Positions 28,136-36,983 of a stretch of DNA of 39,279 nucleotides are shown here, in pieces. The position numbers and the translations under genes are program-made. The notes beneath the pieces were generated by a model. It was given only the letters and a program-made list of their open reading frames with translations. It was not told where the DNA came from and did no database searches. This stretch comes from Betaproteobacteria bacterium (GTDB lineage: Bacteria > Pseudomonadota > Gammaproteobacteria > Burkholderiales > SG8-41), in NCBI GenBank assembly GCA_028292225.1, contig JAQGMV010000194.1, forward strand, positions 1-39,279, written 5' to 3'. Numbering within the stretch: the stretch's first letter is position 1; every line of letters starts with the position of its first letter.

Positions 28136-29011
28136 ATGACCCCAATCAAAACCGTAGGCGTCGCCGGCAGCGGCACGATGGGCGCGGGCATCGCGATCGT
28201 CGCCGCGCGGGCGGGCTTTCGTACCATCGTGTACGACACGCGCGAGGACGCACTGGCCCGCGCGCGCAAACAAACAGAAGGCTTTTTCGCAAAATCGGTC
28301 GAGCGCAGGAAGCTCACCGTAGGCCAGGTCGACACGATCCTCGGCAATATGTCGGCCACGACCGACATCGGCGGGCTCAAAGCGTGCGACATCGTGATCG
28401 AAGCGGTGTTCGAGGATCTCAAAGTGAAGCACGCGGTGTGCGCAGCGCTCGACGACGTGTGCCCGCCGCATACGCTCTTCGCGTCGAACACCTCGACGCT
28501 TTCGATCACCGAAATCGCAGCGGGCTCGGGCCGCGAGGATCGCTTCGTCGGGATGCATTTCTGCCTCCCGGCGCAGCTCATGAAGCTCGTCGAAATGTCG
28601 CCGGGCTTGAGGACGAGCGAATCCTCGTTCGATGCGGCGTGGGATTTCTGCAAGGCGATGGGGCAGGTGCCTGTGAGGACGAAGGACAATCCCGGATTCA
28701 TCCTCAACTACTTCCTGGTGCCTTTCAACAATGACGCGATCCGCCTGGTCGAAGCGGGCGTGGCGGCGCCGGCGGACATCGATCGCGCGATCAAGACCGC
28801 GCTCGGCTACCCGATGGGGCCGCTCGAGCTCCTCGATCTGGTCGGCCTCGACACCCACCTGCTCGTCGCCGAAGCGCTGTATGCGTCGACCCACGAGCCT
28901 CGCGCTGCCGTTCCGGCGCTGGTGAAGCGGATGATCGCGGCCGGCCAGCTCGGCCGAAAGACAGGGCAGGGTTTCTATACCTACGGCGGCGCCGCGATGT
29001 TCGGCGGCTGA
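28136..29011 (+). CDS. 3-hydroxyacyl-CoA dehydrogenase
   Basis: Rossmann VAGSGTMGAGIA; FASNTSTLSIT; NPGFILNYFLVPFNNDAIRLVEAG; ALGYPMGPLELLDLVGLD. Confidence 0.95.
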   Translation: MTPIKTVGVAGSGTMGAGIAIVAARAGFRTIVYDTREDALARARKQTEGFFAKSVERRKLTVGQVDTILGNMSATTDIGGLKACDIVIEAVFEDLKVKHAVCAALDDVCPPHTLFASNTSTLSITEIAAGSGREDRFVGMHFCLPAQLMKLVEMSPGLRTSESSFDAAWDFCKAMGQVPVRTKDNPGFILNYFLVPFNNDAIRLVEAGVAAPADIDRAIKTALGYPMGPLELLDLVGLDTHLLVAEALYASTHEPRAAVPALVKRMIAAGQLGRKTGQGFYTYGGAAMFGG

Positions 29012-29042
29012 AATCGGGGAAATCGGGGACAGACCCCGATTT
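29011..29042. repeat. Short palindromic element AAATCGGGG-AAATCGGGG-ACAGA-CCCCGATTT
   Basis: Perfect 9-bp inverted repeat (29020-29028 / 29034-29042) preceded by a direct copy of the left arm. Confidence 0.7.
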
Positions 29043-29129
29043 ACATCCGTTCGTGCCGAGCAGCGATAGCGGCCGTCGAAGCATGAACGGCACGGCGCGA
29101 GCCGCGAACAGCGAGACAAGGGACCCAAA

Positions 29130-29783
29130 ATGTTCTACCAGTTGATCGATACAGGTAACAGCCGCTCGTTTTCGGCGCGGCATGCGCTGCTGGAGAGCGC
29201 GCAGACCGACGGCGATGTCGTGATCATCATCGGCGAGAAAGTCGGCCACGCACTGCAGACGCTCGACGGGAGTGAGCGCAAGACCGCAGTTCTGATCGAG
29301 CTCGGCGCCGAAAGCCTGGGCATGCATACCGGCGAGAGCCGCGGAGCCGAAGGATCGAATCTGCTCGGCTTCTCGCGCTTCCGGCTCGGCACCGACGAGC
29401 CGACGCGGCTCGTCGAAGTCGTGCGTCAGCCGGGTTCCCCGGCTACGGCGCTCGCCGCAGCGAAGGAGATCTTCGAAGGCGCCGGACTCGAGATGGCGGT
29501 GTGCGGAGACTTCGACGGGCGCATCGTCGACCGGCTCGTGCGGCCGTACTACAACGCTGCGCTGAAGCGCCTTGACGAAGGCCTGGCCACTGCCGACGAC
29601 CTCGACATGACGCTGAAGCTCGGCCTCGGCTATCCCGAAGGCCCCATCGCGCTGCTAGAGCGCACCGGGCTCGAGCATCACTACGACATGACCCACGCCC
29701 TTTTCGAAGCGACCGGGGATCCGGCGTACGCGCCTGCCCGTCGCGCTCGCGTTGCCAAGCTCAGAGCTGAAACCAAAGCTTGA
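29130..29783 (+). CDS. 3-hydroxyacyl-CoA dehydrogenase C-terminal-domain protein lacking a recognisable NAD-binding motif
   Basis: C-terminal FDGRIVDRLVRPYYNAALKRLDEGLATADDLDMTLKLGLGYPEGPIALLERTGL matches the 3HCDH C-terminal domain; N-terminal ~100 aa has no GxGxxG. Confidence 0.72.
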   Translation: MFYQLIDTGNSRSFSARHALLESAQTDGDVVIIIGEKVGHALQTLDGSERKTAVLIELGAESLGMHTGESRGAEGSNLLGFSRFRLGTDEPTRLVEVVRQPGSPATALAAAKEIFEGAGLEMAVCGDFDGRIVDRLVRPYYNAALKRLDEGLATADDLDMTLKLGLGYPEGPIALLERTGLEHHYDMTHALFEATGDPAYAPARRARVAKLRAETKA

Positions 29784-29863
29784 ACCACGAAGGACACGAA
29801 GGACACGAAGGAAAAGCAAAACCGCTTTTGACCTCCTTCGTGCCCCTTCGTGTCCTTCGTGGT
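29783..29863. repeat. Near-perfect inverted repeat of 9-nt CACGAAGGA units
   Basis: AACCACGAAGGACACGAAGGACACGAAGGAAAAGC versus GCTTTTGACCTCCTTCGTGCCCCTTCGTGTCCTTCGTGGT; 6-nt loop, a small bulge and a few mismatches. Confidence 0.85.
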
Positions 29864-29882
29864 CGATGCCCTTAAGCCTCAT

Positions 29883-31025
29883 ATGCAACCCCTGCACGGT
29901 ATCCGCGTCCTCGACTTCAGCACCCTGCTCCCGGGGCCGCTCGCGACCCTGATCCTCGCCGAGGCCGGCGCGGAGGTGATCAAGATCGAGCGGCCGGGAC
30001 GCGGTGACGAGATGCGCGCCTACGAGCCCAAGCTCGGCGCCGACAGCGTGAACTTCGCGCTGCTCAATCGCGGCAAACGCAGCATCGCGATCGATCTGAA
30101 AGCGCCGGGTGCCGTCGACGCGCTCAAGCCGCTGATCGAGTCCGCGGATGTCGTGGTCGAGCAGTTTCGCCCCGGCGTGATGGACCGGCTGGGACTCGGC
30201 TACGAGGCGTTGAAAGCGATCAACCCGCGGATCGTCTACTGCGCGGTCACCGGCTACGGACAGCACGGACCGCGCGCCGATGTCGCGGCGCACGACCTGA
30301 ATTACGTGTCCGAATCGGGGATGTCGTCGCTGACGCAGGGCGCGGACGGCGCGCCGGTGCTGCCGTCGGCGCTCGTCGCAGACATTGCGGGGGGCACCTA
30401 TCCCGCCGTGATCAACATCCTCCTCGCGCTGCGCGAGCGCGATCGCACGGGTCTGGGCTGCAAGCTCGACGTCGCCATGGCCGACAATCTGTTCACCCTC
30501 ATGTACTGGGGGCTCGGCAACGGTCTGGCCGCAGGGCAGTGGCCGACGCCCGGCGGCGATCTCGTCACCGGCGGCTCCCCGCGCTACAACATCTATCGCA
30601 CGCGCGACGATCGTTTCCTCGCGGCCGCGCCGCTCGAACAGAAGTTCTGGGACACCTTCTGCGCGCTGCTCGATCTGCCGCAAGCTTTGCGCGATGACGC
30701 GCGCGATCCTGCGGCGACGCGCGCCGCAGTGGCCGAGCGCGTGCGAACACGGAGCGCCGAAGAGCTGAGCGCGCTCTTCAAAGGGCGCGACGTCTGTTGC
30801 ACGATCGTGGTGACGCTCGAGGACGCCGTTGCCGATCCGCATTTCGCGGCGCGCGGCGTCTTCGCCCGGGAGTTGCGGGCGGGCGACCGGGCCATCAGCG
30901 CGTTGCCGGTGCCGGTTGCCGATGCATTCCGGTCCGGGGACGCCTCTGCGGGATATCCCCAGCTCGGCGAAGCAAACGACCTGCTTTCCCTTCATCCCAA
31001 CGTTCGCGGGGAGAGCAAGACCTGA
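29883..31025 (+). CDS. CaiB/BaiF family CoA-transferase
   Basis: MQPLHGIRVLDFSTLLPGPLATLILAEAGAEVIKIERPGRGDEMR; NRGKRSIAIDLK. ATG 29883 preferred because the upstream in-frame ATG lies at the repeat edge. Confidence 0.93.
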   Translation: MQPLHGIRVLDFSTLLPGPLATLILAEAGAEVIKIERPGRGDEMRAYEPKLGADSVNFALLNRGKRSIAIDLKAPGAVDALKPLIESADVVVEQFRPGVMDRLGLGYEALKAINPRIVYCAVTGYGQHGPRADVAAHDLNYVSESGMSSLTQGADGAPVLPSALVADIAGGTYPAVINILLALRERDRTGLGCKLDVAMADNLFTLMYWGLGNGLAAGQWPTPGGDLVTGGSPRYNIYRTRDDRFLAAAPLEQKFWDTFCALLDLPQALRDDARDPAATRAAVAERVRTRSAEELSALFKGRDVCCTIVVTLEDAVADPHFAARGVFARELRAGDRAISALPVPVADAFRSGDASAGYPQLGEANDLLSLHPNVRGESKT

Positions 31026-31097
31026 AGCGCGGACCGGATATCATTCACGGTTTGCCGCTCACCCCTTCACCCTCCACGCAGCAGCAGGAGCCACGCA

Positions 31098-32093
31098 TTG
31101 AAAGCATTACTCGTACGCGAACACGGTCCCATCGAAAGCCTCACCCTCGCCGAAGCGCCCGATCCCGCACCCAAACCCGGGGAAGTCGTGGTCGACGTGC
31201 GCGCGGCGAGCATCAATTTTCCGGACCTGCTCGTCATCGGCGGGACTTACCAGAAACTGCCGCCGCGGCCGTTCAGCCCCGGTAAGGACTTTGCGGGCGT
31301 CGTCGCTGCGGTCGGTGAAGGCGTCACGCTGTGCAAGCCGGGCGATCGCGTCACCGCGCAGATCGAATACGGCGCGTACGCCGAGAAATGCGCCGTGCGG
31401 GAAGCGAACTGCCACGTGATTCCCGACAGCATGAGCTACGCCGACGCCGCAGCGATGGGACTCACCTATCTCACGGCGCATTTCTCGCTCGTCGAGCGTG
31501 CGAGATACCAGCCCGGTGAAGTGGTGCTGGTCAACGGCGCCGCGGGCGGCGTCGGTGTCGCGGCGGTGCAGATCGCCAAGGCGCTCGGCGCGACGGTCGT
31601 GGCGAGCGTCAGCAGTGAGGACAAAGCGGCGCTGGCGAAAGCGAACGGCGCCGATCACATCGTCCGTACCGACGTGCCGGACATTCGCGAATCGTTCAGG
31701 AAGCAGGTCTACGACGCAGTGGGCAAGCGCGGCGTCGACATCATCGTCGATCCCGTCGGCGGCGACGTCTTCGACGCGAGCTTTCGCACGATCGCGTGGT
31801 CGGGGCGGGTCGTCATCGTCGGGTTCGCCGAAGGCCGCATCCCGCAGGTGAAGGCCGGCATCCTGCTCGTGAAGAACATCTCGCTCATCGGGTTGCAATG
31901 GAGCGACTACCGCGACCGCGAGCCGCAGAAGGTGCGTGCGGTTCAGCAGGAGCTCTTCCGCATGTACGAGCAGGGCAGGATCAAGCCTCACGTCATGGCC
32001 GCCTACGCGATCGAAGAGCACCAGAAAGCGCTCGCGGTGGTGCGTGACCGCAAAGTGGTCGGCAAGGTGTTGCTGCTCATGGGCGAGCAGTGA
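31098..32093 (+). CDS. NADPH:quinone oxidoreductase-type MDR, TTG start
   Basis: MKALLVREHGPIESLTLAEAPDPAPKPGEVVVDVRAASINFPDLLVIGG; NGAAGGVGVAAVQIAKALGATVVASVSSEDK. Confidence 0.93.
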   Translation: MKALLVREHGPIESLTLAEAPDPAPKPGEVVVDVRAASINFPDLLVIGGTYQKLPPRPFSPGKDFAGVVAAVGEGVTLCKPGDRVTAQIEYGAYAEKCAVREANCHVIPDSMSYADAAAMGLTYLTAHFSLVERARYQPGEVVLVNGAAGGVGVAAVQIAKALGATVVASVSSEDKAALAKANGADHIVRTDVPDIRESFRKQVYDAVGKRGVDIIVDPVGGDVFDASFRTIAWSGRVVIVGFAEGRIPQVKAGILLVKNISLIGLQWSDYRDREPQKVRAVQQELFRMYEQGRIKPHVMAAYAIEEHQKALAVVRDRKVVGKVLLLMGEQ

Positions 32094-32221
32094 CGCTCAC
32101 GCGCAGGCCTCGCCGTTTGACAGTCCCATAGCGCTTGTTTATAAACATTCGAAACGCTCTCGCTGGTGTTCGACGCGAGCGCCCCGTCTTTCGAGCTGCC
32201 CTCCTCAAGGAAACGCCAAGC

Positions 32222-32950
32222 ATGGGACGTATAGGCCTGTTGGTGCCGTCATCCAACACGACAGTCGAGCCCGAGTTCTATCGCGCTCTGCCCCGCGGCG
32301 TGACGCTGCACACCGCGCGGCTGTTTCTCACGCGCATCACGCCCGACGCCATACTCGGCATGGTGGAGGACATGGAGAAGCAGGCGAAGCTCCTCGCCTC
32401 CGCCGACGTCGATGTGATCGTGCTCGGTGCGACCGCGCCCAGCTTTCTCAACGGACTCGGCTACGACCGTGAGCTGATCGCCAAGATCGAGAGCGTAACC
32501 GGTAAACCCGCAACCACGACGTCGACCGCTCTGGTCGAAGCCATACGCCACGTGGGTGCGAAGCGAGTGGTGCTGGGCTCGGCGTACACCGAGCAGGTGA
32601 ACGGCATCGCCGGCGCCTTCCTCGAAGCGAGCGGGATCAAAGTGGCCGGCATGGCGGGCCTGTCGCTGGTCGACAATCTCGTCGTCGGCAGACTCTCGCC
32701 GGACACCGCTTACGATCTCGCGATGAAAGTGAACCGCGACGATGTCGACGCGATCGTGCTCTCGTGCACCAACTGGCAGACGATGGACGCCATCGAGCGC
32801 ATCGAGCGCGATACCGGAAAACCGGTCATATCGACGACGCAGGCGAGCATCTGGGCCGCGTTGCGCGCGATCGGCAGCGTCGAGAGCATTCCCGGTTATG
32901 GGCGGCTCCTGCGGGAGCTGGCACCCGCGGACACTGCCCGAGCCGCCTAA
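32222..32950 (+). CDS. Maleate isomerase / arylmalonate decarboxylase superfamily protein, single catalytic Cys
   Basis: GRIGLLVPSSNTTVEPEF; VIVLGATAPSF in place of the first Cys motif; AIVLSCTNWQT second Cys retained; TTQASIWAALRAIG. Confidence 0.85.
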   Translation: MGRIGLLVPSSNTTVEPEFYRALPRGVTLHTARLFLTRITPDAILGMVEDMEKQAKLLASADVDVIVLGATAPSFLNGLGYDRELIAKIESVTGKPATTTSTALVEAIRHVGAKRVVLGSAYTEQVNGIAGAFLEASGIKVAGMAGLSLVDNLVVGRLSPDTAYDLAMKVNRDDVDAIVLSCTNWQTMDAIERIERDTGKPVISTTQASIWAALRAIGSVESIPGYGRLLRELAPADTARAA

Positions 32951-32968
32951 CCCTTCAGGAGGAACACC

Positions 32969-33730
32969 ATGTACGGATGGCGTGGACGTATCGGACTGCT
33001 CGTACCCTCGATCAATACGACGATGGAACCCGAATTCTGGCGAATCGCGCCGGAAGGTGTTTCCGTCCACAGCGCGCGGATCGCAGGCGGACGCCACGGC
33101 ACGCCCGACGAGCTGCGCAGCATGGAGAACGCGAGCAAAAAGGCGGCTGAAGATGTCGCGATGGTCGAGCCCGACGTCGTCGTATACGGCTGCACCAGCG
33201 GGAGCTTCTTCGAAGGCCCCGAATGGAACCGGAAGATCTGTGAGCAGCTCACCGCGATCACCAGGGCGCCGACCGTCACGACCGCAGGCGCAATGGCCGC
33301 GTGTCTGCTGGCCGGCGGCCATAAAAAAGTCGATGTGGTGACGCCGTATGTCGAGCTCACCAACGAGCGCCTGAAACAGTTCCTCAAAGCGCACGGCGTC
33401 GACGTGGTCAAGCTCGGCACTTTCGACATGCTCGACATGTTCGACCACGCGAAGATCCTGCCCGAAGAGATTTACCGCAAGGTGAAGGAGATCACGACGC
33501 CCGATGCGGATGCGGTCTTCATCGCGTGCACCCAGCTGCGGTCGCTGGAGGTGGTCGACATGCTCGAGCGCGATCTGGGAAAACCGGTGTACACCGCAGT
33601 GCAGGCGTCGGCCTGGCAGGCGTATGAAGCGATGGGCGTCGACCCGAAGATCACGAATTGCGGAAGCCTGCTGCGGCGGCTCTCCGAGCCGGGTGCTGCG
33701 AAAGCGGCGCCGATGCGGCGCTCCGCGTAA
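32969..33730 (+). CDS. Maleate isomerase / Asp-Glu racemase superfamily protein, two catalytic Cys
   Basis: GRIGLLVPSINTTMEPEFWR; VVVYGCTSGSF; AVFIACTQLRS. Confidence 0.87.
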   Translation: MYGWRGRIGLLVPSINTTMEPEFWRIAPEGVSVHSARIAGGRHGTPDELRSMENASKKAAEDVAMVEPDVVVYGCTSGSFFEGPEWNRKICEQLTAITRAPTVTTAGAMAACLLAGGHKKVDVVTPYVELTNERLKQFLKAHGVDVVKLGTFDMLDMFDHAKILPEEIYRKVKEITTPDADAVFIACTQLRSLEVVDMLERDLGKPVYTAVQASAWQAYEAMGVDPKITNCGSLLRRLSEPGAAKAAPMRRSA

Positions 33731-33733
33731 GCG

Positions 33734-35257
33734 TTGTCCGGGCAGCTACAGATCACCGAAGCTGACGTCGTCGTCGTCGGCGGCGGCGGTTCAGGACTTG
33801 CGGCCGCGTCGGAGGCGGCGCGGCTCGGCAGGAGCGTCATCCTGCTCGAGAAAAACCCGCGCACCGGCGGCACGACCTCGTGGTCGGTCGGCTCGGTGAC
33901 CGCGACCAACACGCCGCACCAGAAGCGCGCGGGAATCCAGGACAGCCCGCAGGCGCATTTCGAGGACCTCGCCGCGCATGCGGGCGCGCTCGCGCCGCGC
34001 GACAACCTCGCGCTGCGACGCATCCTCGTCGACAACACGACCGACATGCTCGAATGGCTCATGCGGCTCGGTGTCGTCTTCGTCGGACCGATGCCCGAGC
34101 CGCCGCATCGCTATCCTCGCATGCACAACGTGGTGCCGAACTCGAAGTCATTCGCCTACCACCTCACGCGCCACTGCCGCGACCTCGGGGTCGACATCCG
34201 TGTCGACACGTCGATCGAGCGCCTGATCGAAGAGAACGGCCGCGTCACATCGGTCGAAGCGAAGGACGCTCACGGCGCGCGAGAAATCTTCCGCGCACGC
34301 GGCGCCGTGGTTCTCGCCGCCGGCGATTACAGCGGCGGCAGCGACATCAAGGCGCAGGTCGCGAGCCCCGACGTCGTCGACGTCGAAGCGGTCAACGCGA
34401 CGAGCACCGGCGACGGACATCGCATGGCGCAGGCGCTGGGCGCGACCATCGTCAACGGCGACATCGTGCGCGGACCGATCATGCGGTTCATACCGCCTGC
34501 ACAATCGAACCTGATCCAGAAGCTTCCGCCGTTGAAAACGGTGGCTCGTTTAATCGCGTGGGCGATGAACGCGATGCCGCAATGGCTGCTGCGGCCTTTC
34601 CTGATGAGCTTTCTGACCACTGCCCTCGGCCCGTCGGCCGACCTGTTCAGGGAAGGCGCGATTCTCGTGAACGATCGCGGCGAGCGCTTCACCGACGAGC
34701 TCGGCAAACCGGCCTACGACGTCGCAAAACAGCCCGACCGCCTCGCGTACATCGTTTTCGACGACGCCATCGCAGAGAAATTCGAGGCGTGGCCGTACTT
34801 CGTGTCGACCGCGCCCGGCGTGGCTTACGCGTATCTCAAGGACTACCGGCGCAACCGCCGCGACATCTATCACCAGGCGGACACGATCCCGGGGCTCGCG
34901 GCGTCGATGCGGGTCCCGGCGGACCGGCTCGTGACTATGCTCAACCGTTACAACGGCGGCGAGCGCTTTGATCGCCCGGCGCTTTCGCGCAAGCCCTATT
35001 ACGCGCTGGGGCCGGTGAAGAGCTACGTCGTCTTCACCGACGGTGGCCTGAAAGTGAGCGAGCGGCTCGAAGTGCTGCGCGCCGACGGTTCAGTCATCCC
35101 GGGCCTTTATGCGGCCGGCTCGACCGGCCAGGGCGGGCTGCTGCTCGAAGGACACGGACACCATCTGGGATGGGCATTCATCTCGGGGCGCATCGCCGGC
35201 CGTCACGCGGCTTTCGAAGTGCCTCTAAAAAAACGCAGTGATGCGGCGACCCATTAA
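33734..35257 (+). CDS. FAD-dependent oxidoreductase of the fumarate reductase / 3-ketosteroid dehydrogenase superfamily, TTG start
   Basis: ADVVVVGGGGSGLAAASEAARLGRSVILLEKNPRTGGTTSWSVG; LAAGDYSGG; GLYAAGSTGQGGLLLEGHGHHLGWAFISGRIAG. Confidence 0.9.
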   Translation: MSGQLQITEADVVVVGGGGSGLAAASEAARLGRSVILLEKNPRTGGTTSWSVGSVTATNTPHQKRAGIQDSPQAHFEDLAAHAGALAPRDNLALRRILVDNTTDMLEWLMRLGVVFVGPMPEPPHRYPRMHNVVPNSKSFAYHLTRHCRDLGVDIRVDTSIERLIEENGRVTSVEAKDAHGAREIFRARGAVVLAAGDYSGGSDIKAQVASPDVVDVEAVNATSTGDGHRMAQALGATIVNGDIVRGPIMRFIPPAQSNLIQKLPPLKTVARLIAWAMNAMPQWLLRPFLMSFLTTALGPSADLFREGAILVNDRGERFTDELGKPAYDVAKQPDRLAYIVFDDAIAEKFEAWPYFVSTAPGVAYAYLKDYRRNRRDIYHQADTIPGLAASMRVPADRLVTMLNRYNGGERFDRPALSRKPYYALGPVKSYVVFTDGGLKVSERLEVLRADGSVIPGLYAAGSTGQGGLLLEGHGHHLGWAFISGRIAGRHAAFEVPLKKRSDAATH

Positions 35258-35279
35258 CGCGAGTGCGCGCAGGCGATGG

Positions 35280-35345
35280 CGCCGCTCTTCGACCGGAGGA
35301 GCGGGGTATTCGACGCAGGGCGAAGAGCGGCGACCAGGTCGCCGC
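35280..35345 (+). promoter_or_regulatory. Overlapping, mutually exclusive inverted repeats
   Basis: CGCCGCTCTTCG (35280-35291) pairs with CGAAGAGCGGCG (35321-35332); GCGGCGACC (35327-35335) pairs with GGTCGCCGC (35337-35345). Confidence 0.55.
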
Positions 35346-35401
35346 TTAGCGCAGTCGTCGCACTCAAAACTCGCAGTCGATAGAACAAGAGAGCATCTGC
35401 A

Positions 35402-35914
35402 ATGATTTTCATGAGTCAAAGCGGCATCACCGACCACACCCGCGAAAGCGACTGGGACCGCTGGTATGACGAGCACCTGCGTATCATGGCGAGCGTTCCG
35501 GGAATCAGCTCGGCGCAGCGCTTCAAGTGCGCCGATTCGAGCCATCCGCCGTCGCTCGCGATGTACAGCGTCGCGTCCGCGTCGGTGTTCGAGGATGCCT
35601 GCTATCTCAAGGTCCGCGGCATGGGTGAGTGGCTGCCGCTGATCGATCGCGCACACTACAAACGCAACCTTTTCGACGGTGCGCAGCGCGCGCCGGAGGT
35701 GCGCGACGGCGAGCTCCTGCTCATCGCCGACCGCGACAAGCCGGAGATCGGGCGCGCTGGAATCGAGTGGAAGTGGCTCGAGTGCGTCGGAATCGATCGC
35801 AGCACCCCGCACCGCGGGATTGCGGTCGTGCCGCCACGGGTGGCCGACAGGGCGCGGCGGCATGCGGGCATCGCGGTATACGTCCCCGCGACGCCGTGCC
35901 ATAAGCCGCATTAA
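35402..35914 (+). CDS. EthD/dimeric alpha-beta barrel-like protein
   Basis: ESDWDRWYDEHLRIMASVPGISSAQRFK, the W-Y-[DN]-x-H-[IL/V]...VPG pattern of EthD-like ferredoxin-fold proteins. Confidence 0.65.
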   Translation: MIFMSQSGITDHTRESDWDRWYDEHLRIMASVPGISSAQRFKCADSSHPPSLAMYSVASASVFEDACYLKVRGMGEWLPLIDRAHYKRNLFDGAQRAPEVRDGELLLIADRDKPEIGRAGIEWKWLECVGIDRSTPHRGIAVVPPRVADRARRHAGIAVYVPATPCHKPH

Positions 35915-35920
35915 CCCCGG

Positions 35921-36973
35921 ATGGCCGCGCGTCACGCGCTCGTGGCCGGTGCGACAGGAATCGTCGGGACACGTGTCGTCGAGCGGTTCGCCGAAGACGG
36001 GTGGCGGGTGACCGGCCTGTGCCGGCGGCCGCCGGCCGACCCGCAGGGGCGCGTATATGTCGGCGTCGATTTGACAGACGCCGCCGACTGCATCTCGAAG
36101 CTCGCACCGATGAGCGACGTGACGCACATCGTTTACGCCGCGCGCTACGACCATCCGGAAGGCGAATCCGAGGCGGTCGGCACCAATGCTTCGATGCTGC
36201 GCAATCTCATCGACGCGGTGGAGCCTGCCTCGAGAGCGCTCGAGCACGTCCATCTCGTACACGGGACCAAATACTACGGGCACATGCTCGGCCCGCTCGC
36301 AGTGCCGCTGACCGAAGAGAGCCCGCGCGCACGCGTTGCGAACTTCTACTTCGAGCACGAAGACTGGATCCGCGGCCGCCGGCGCGGGAAACGATGGACC
36401 TTCAGCACTTCACGGCCGCACACTTTCTGCGATGACTACGCCGATGAGCCGCGCAGCGTCGCGCTGCTGATCGCCGTGTACGCGTCCATCGCACGGGCGT
36501 GTGACGAGCCGCTCGCCTTTCCCGGAAGCGACAAAAGCTTTCACGCGCGCACCCAGTTCACGCACGTGCCTCTGCTTGCGAAGGCGATACGCTGGATGTC
36601 CACCGAGCCGTGCGCCGCTGACGAGTCATACAACGTCACGAATGGCGACAGCCCGAGCTGGTCGGCACTGTGGCCGCGCTTTGCAGACTATTTCGGCGTC
36701 GAGGCGGGTGGGCCTGGGGCATTCCGGCTGGCAGACTACGTGGCGGACAAGGAGAGCGTGTGGCAGGCGCTCGTGCGCCGCTGCGATTTGCAGCGTATAG
36801 CGCTCAGCGAGCGAGTGCTCTGGCCTTACGCCGATTACGTCTTCAAACCGGAATGGGATATCGTTTCCGATACGTCCAAAGCGCGCCGCGGCGGGTTCAC
36901 GCCCCGGATCGACAGCGCTGAAATGTTTCTCGCATCATTCGACCGCTTTCGCGAAAACGGCATCACTCCCTGA
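35921..36973 (+). CDS. PRISE-type (progesterone 5-beta-reductase / iridoid synthase-like) SDR
   Basis: GATGIVGTRVVERF; HVHLVHGTKYYGHMLGP; RVANFYFEHEDWI; TFSTSRPHTFCD; YNVTNGDSPSWSALWPRFADYFGVE; C-terminal SFDRFRENGITP. Confidence 0.78.
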   Translation: MAARHALVAGATGIVGTRVVERFAEDGWRVTGLCRRPPADPQGRVYVGVDLTDAADCISKLAPMSDVTHIVYAARYDHPEGESEAVGTNASMLRNLIDAVEPASRALEHVHLVHGTKYYGHMLGPLAVPLTEESPRARVANFYFEHEDWIRGRRRGKRWTFSTSRPHTFCDDYADEPRSVALLIAVYASIARACDEPLAFPGSDKSFHARTQFTHVPLLAKAIRWMSTEPCAADESYNVTNGDSPSWSALWPRFADYFGVEAGGPGAFRLADYVADKESVWQALVRRCDLQRIALSERVLWPYADYVFKPEWDIVSDTSKARRGGFTPRIDSAEMFLASFDRFRENGITP

Positions 36974-36983
36974 GGAGATGACA

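Noticed and set aside
29655-30995. 446-aa minus-strand ORF
   Set aside because: Antisense to a clear CaiB/BaiF gene; its C-terminal FLRVLRVLRGSSFGF is a translation artefact of the 9-nt hairpin repeat.
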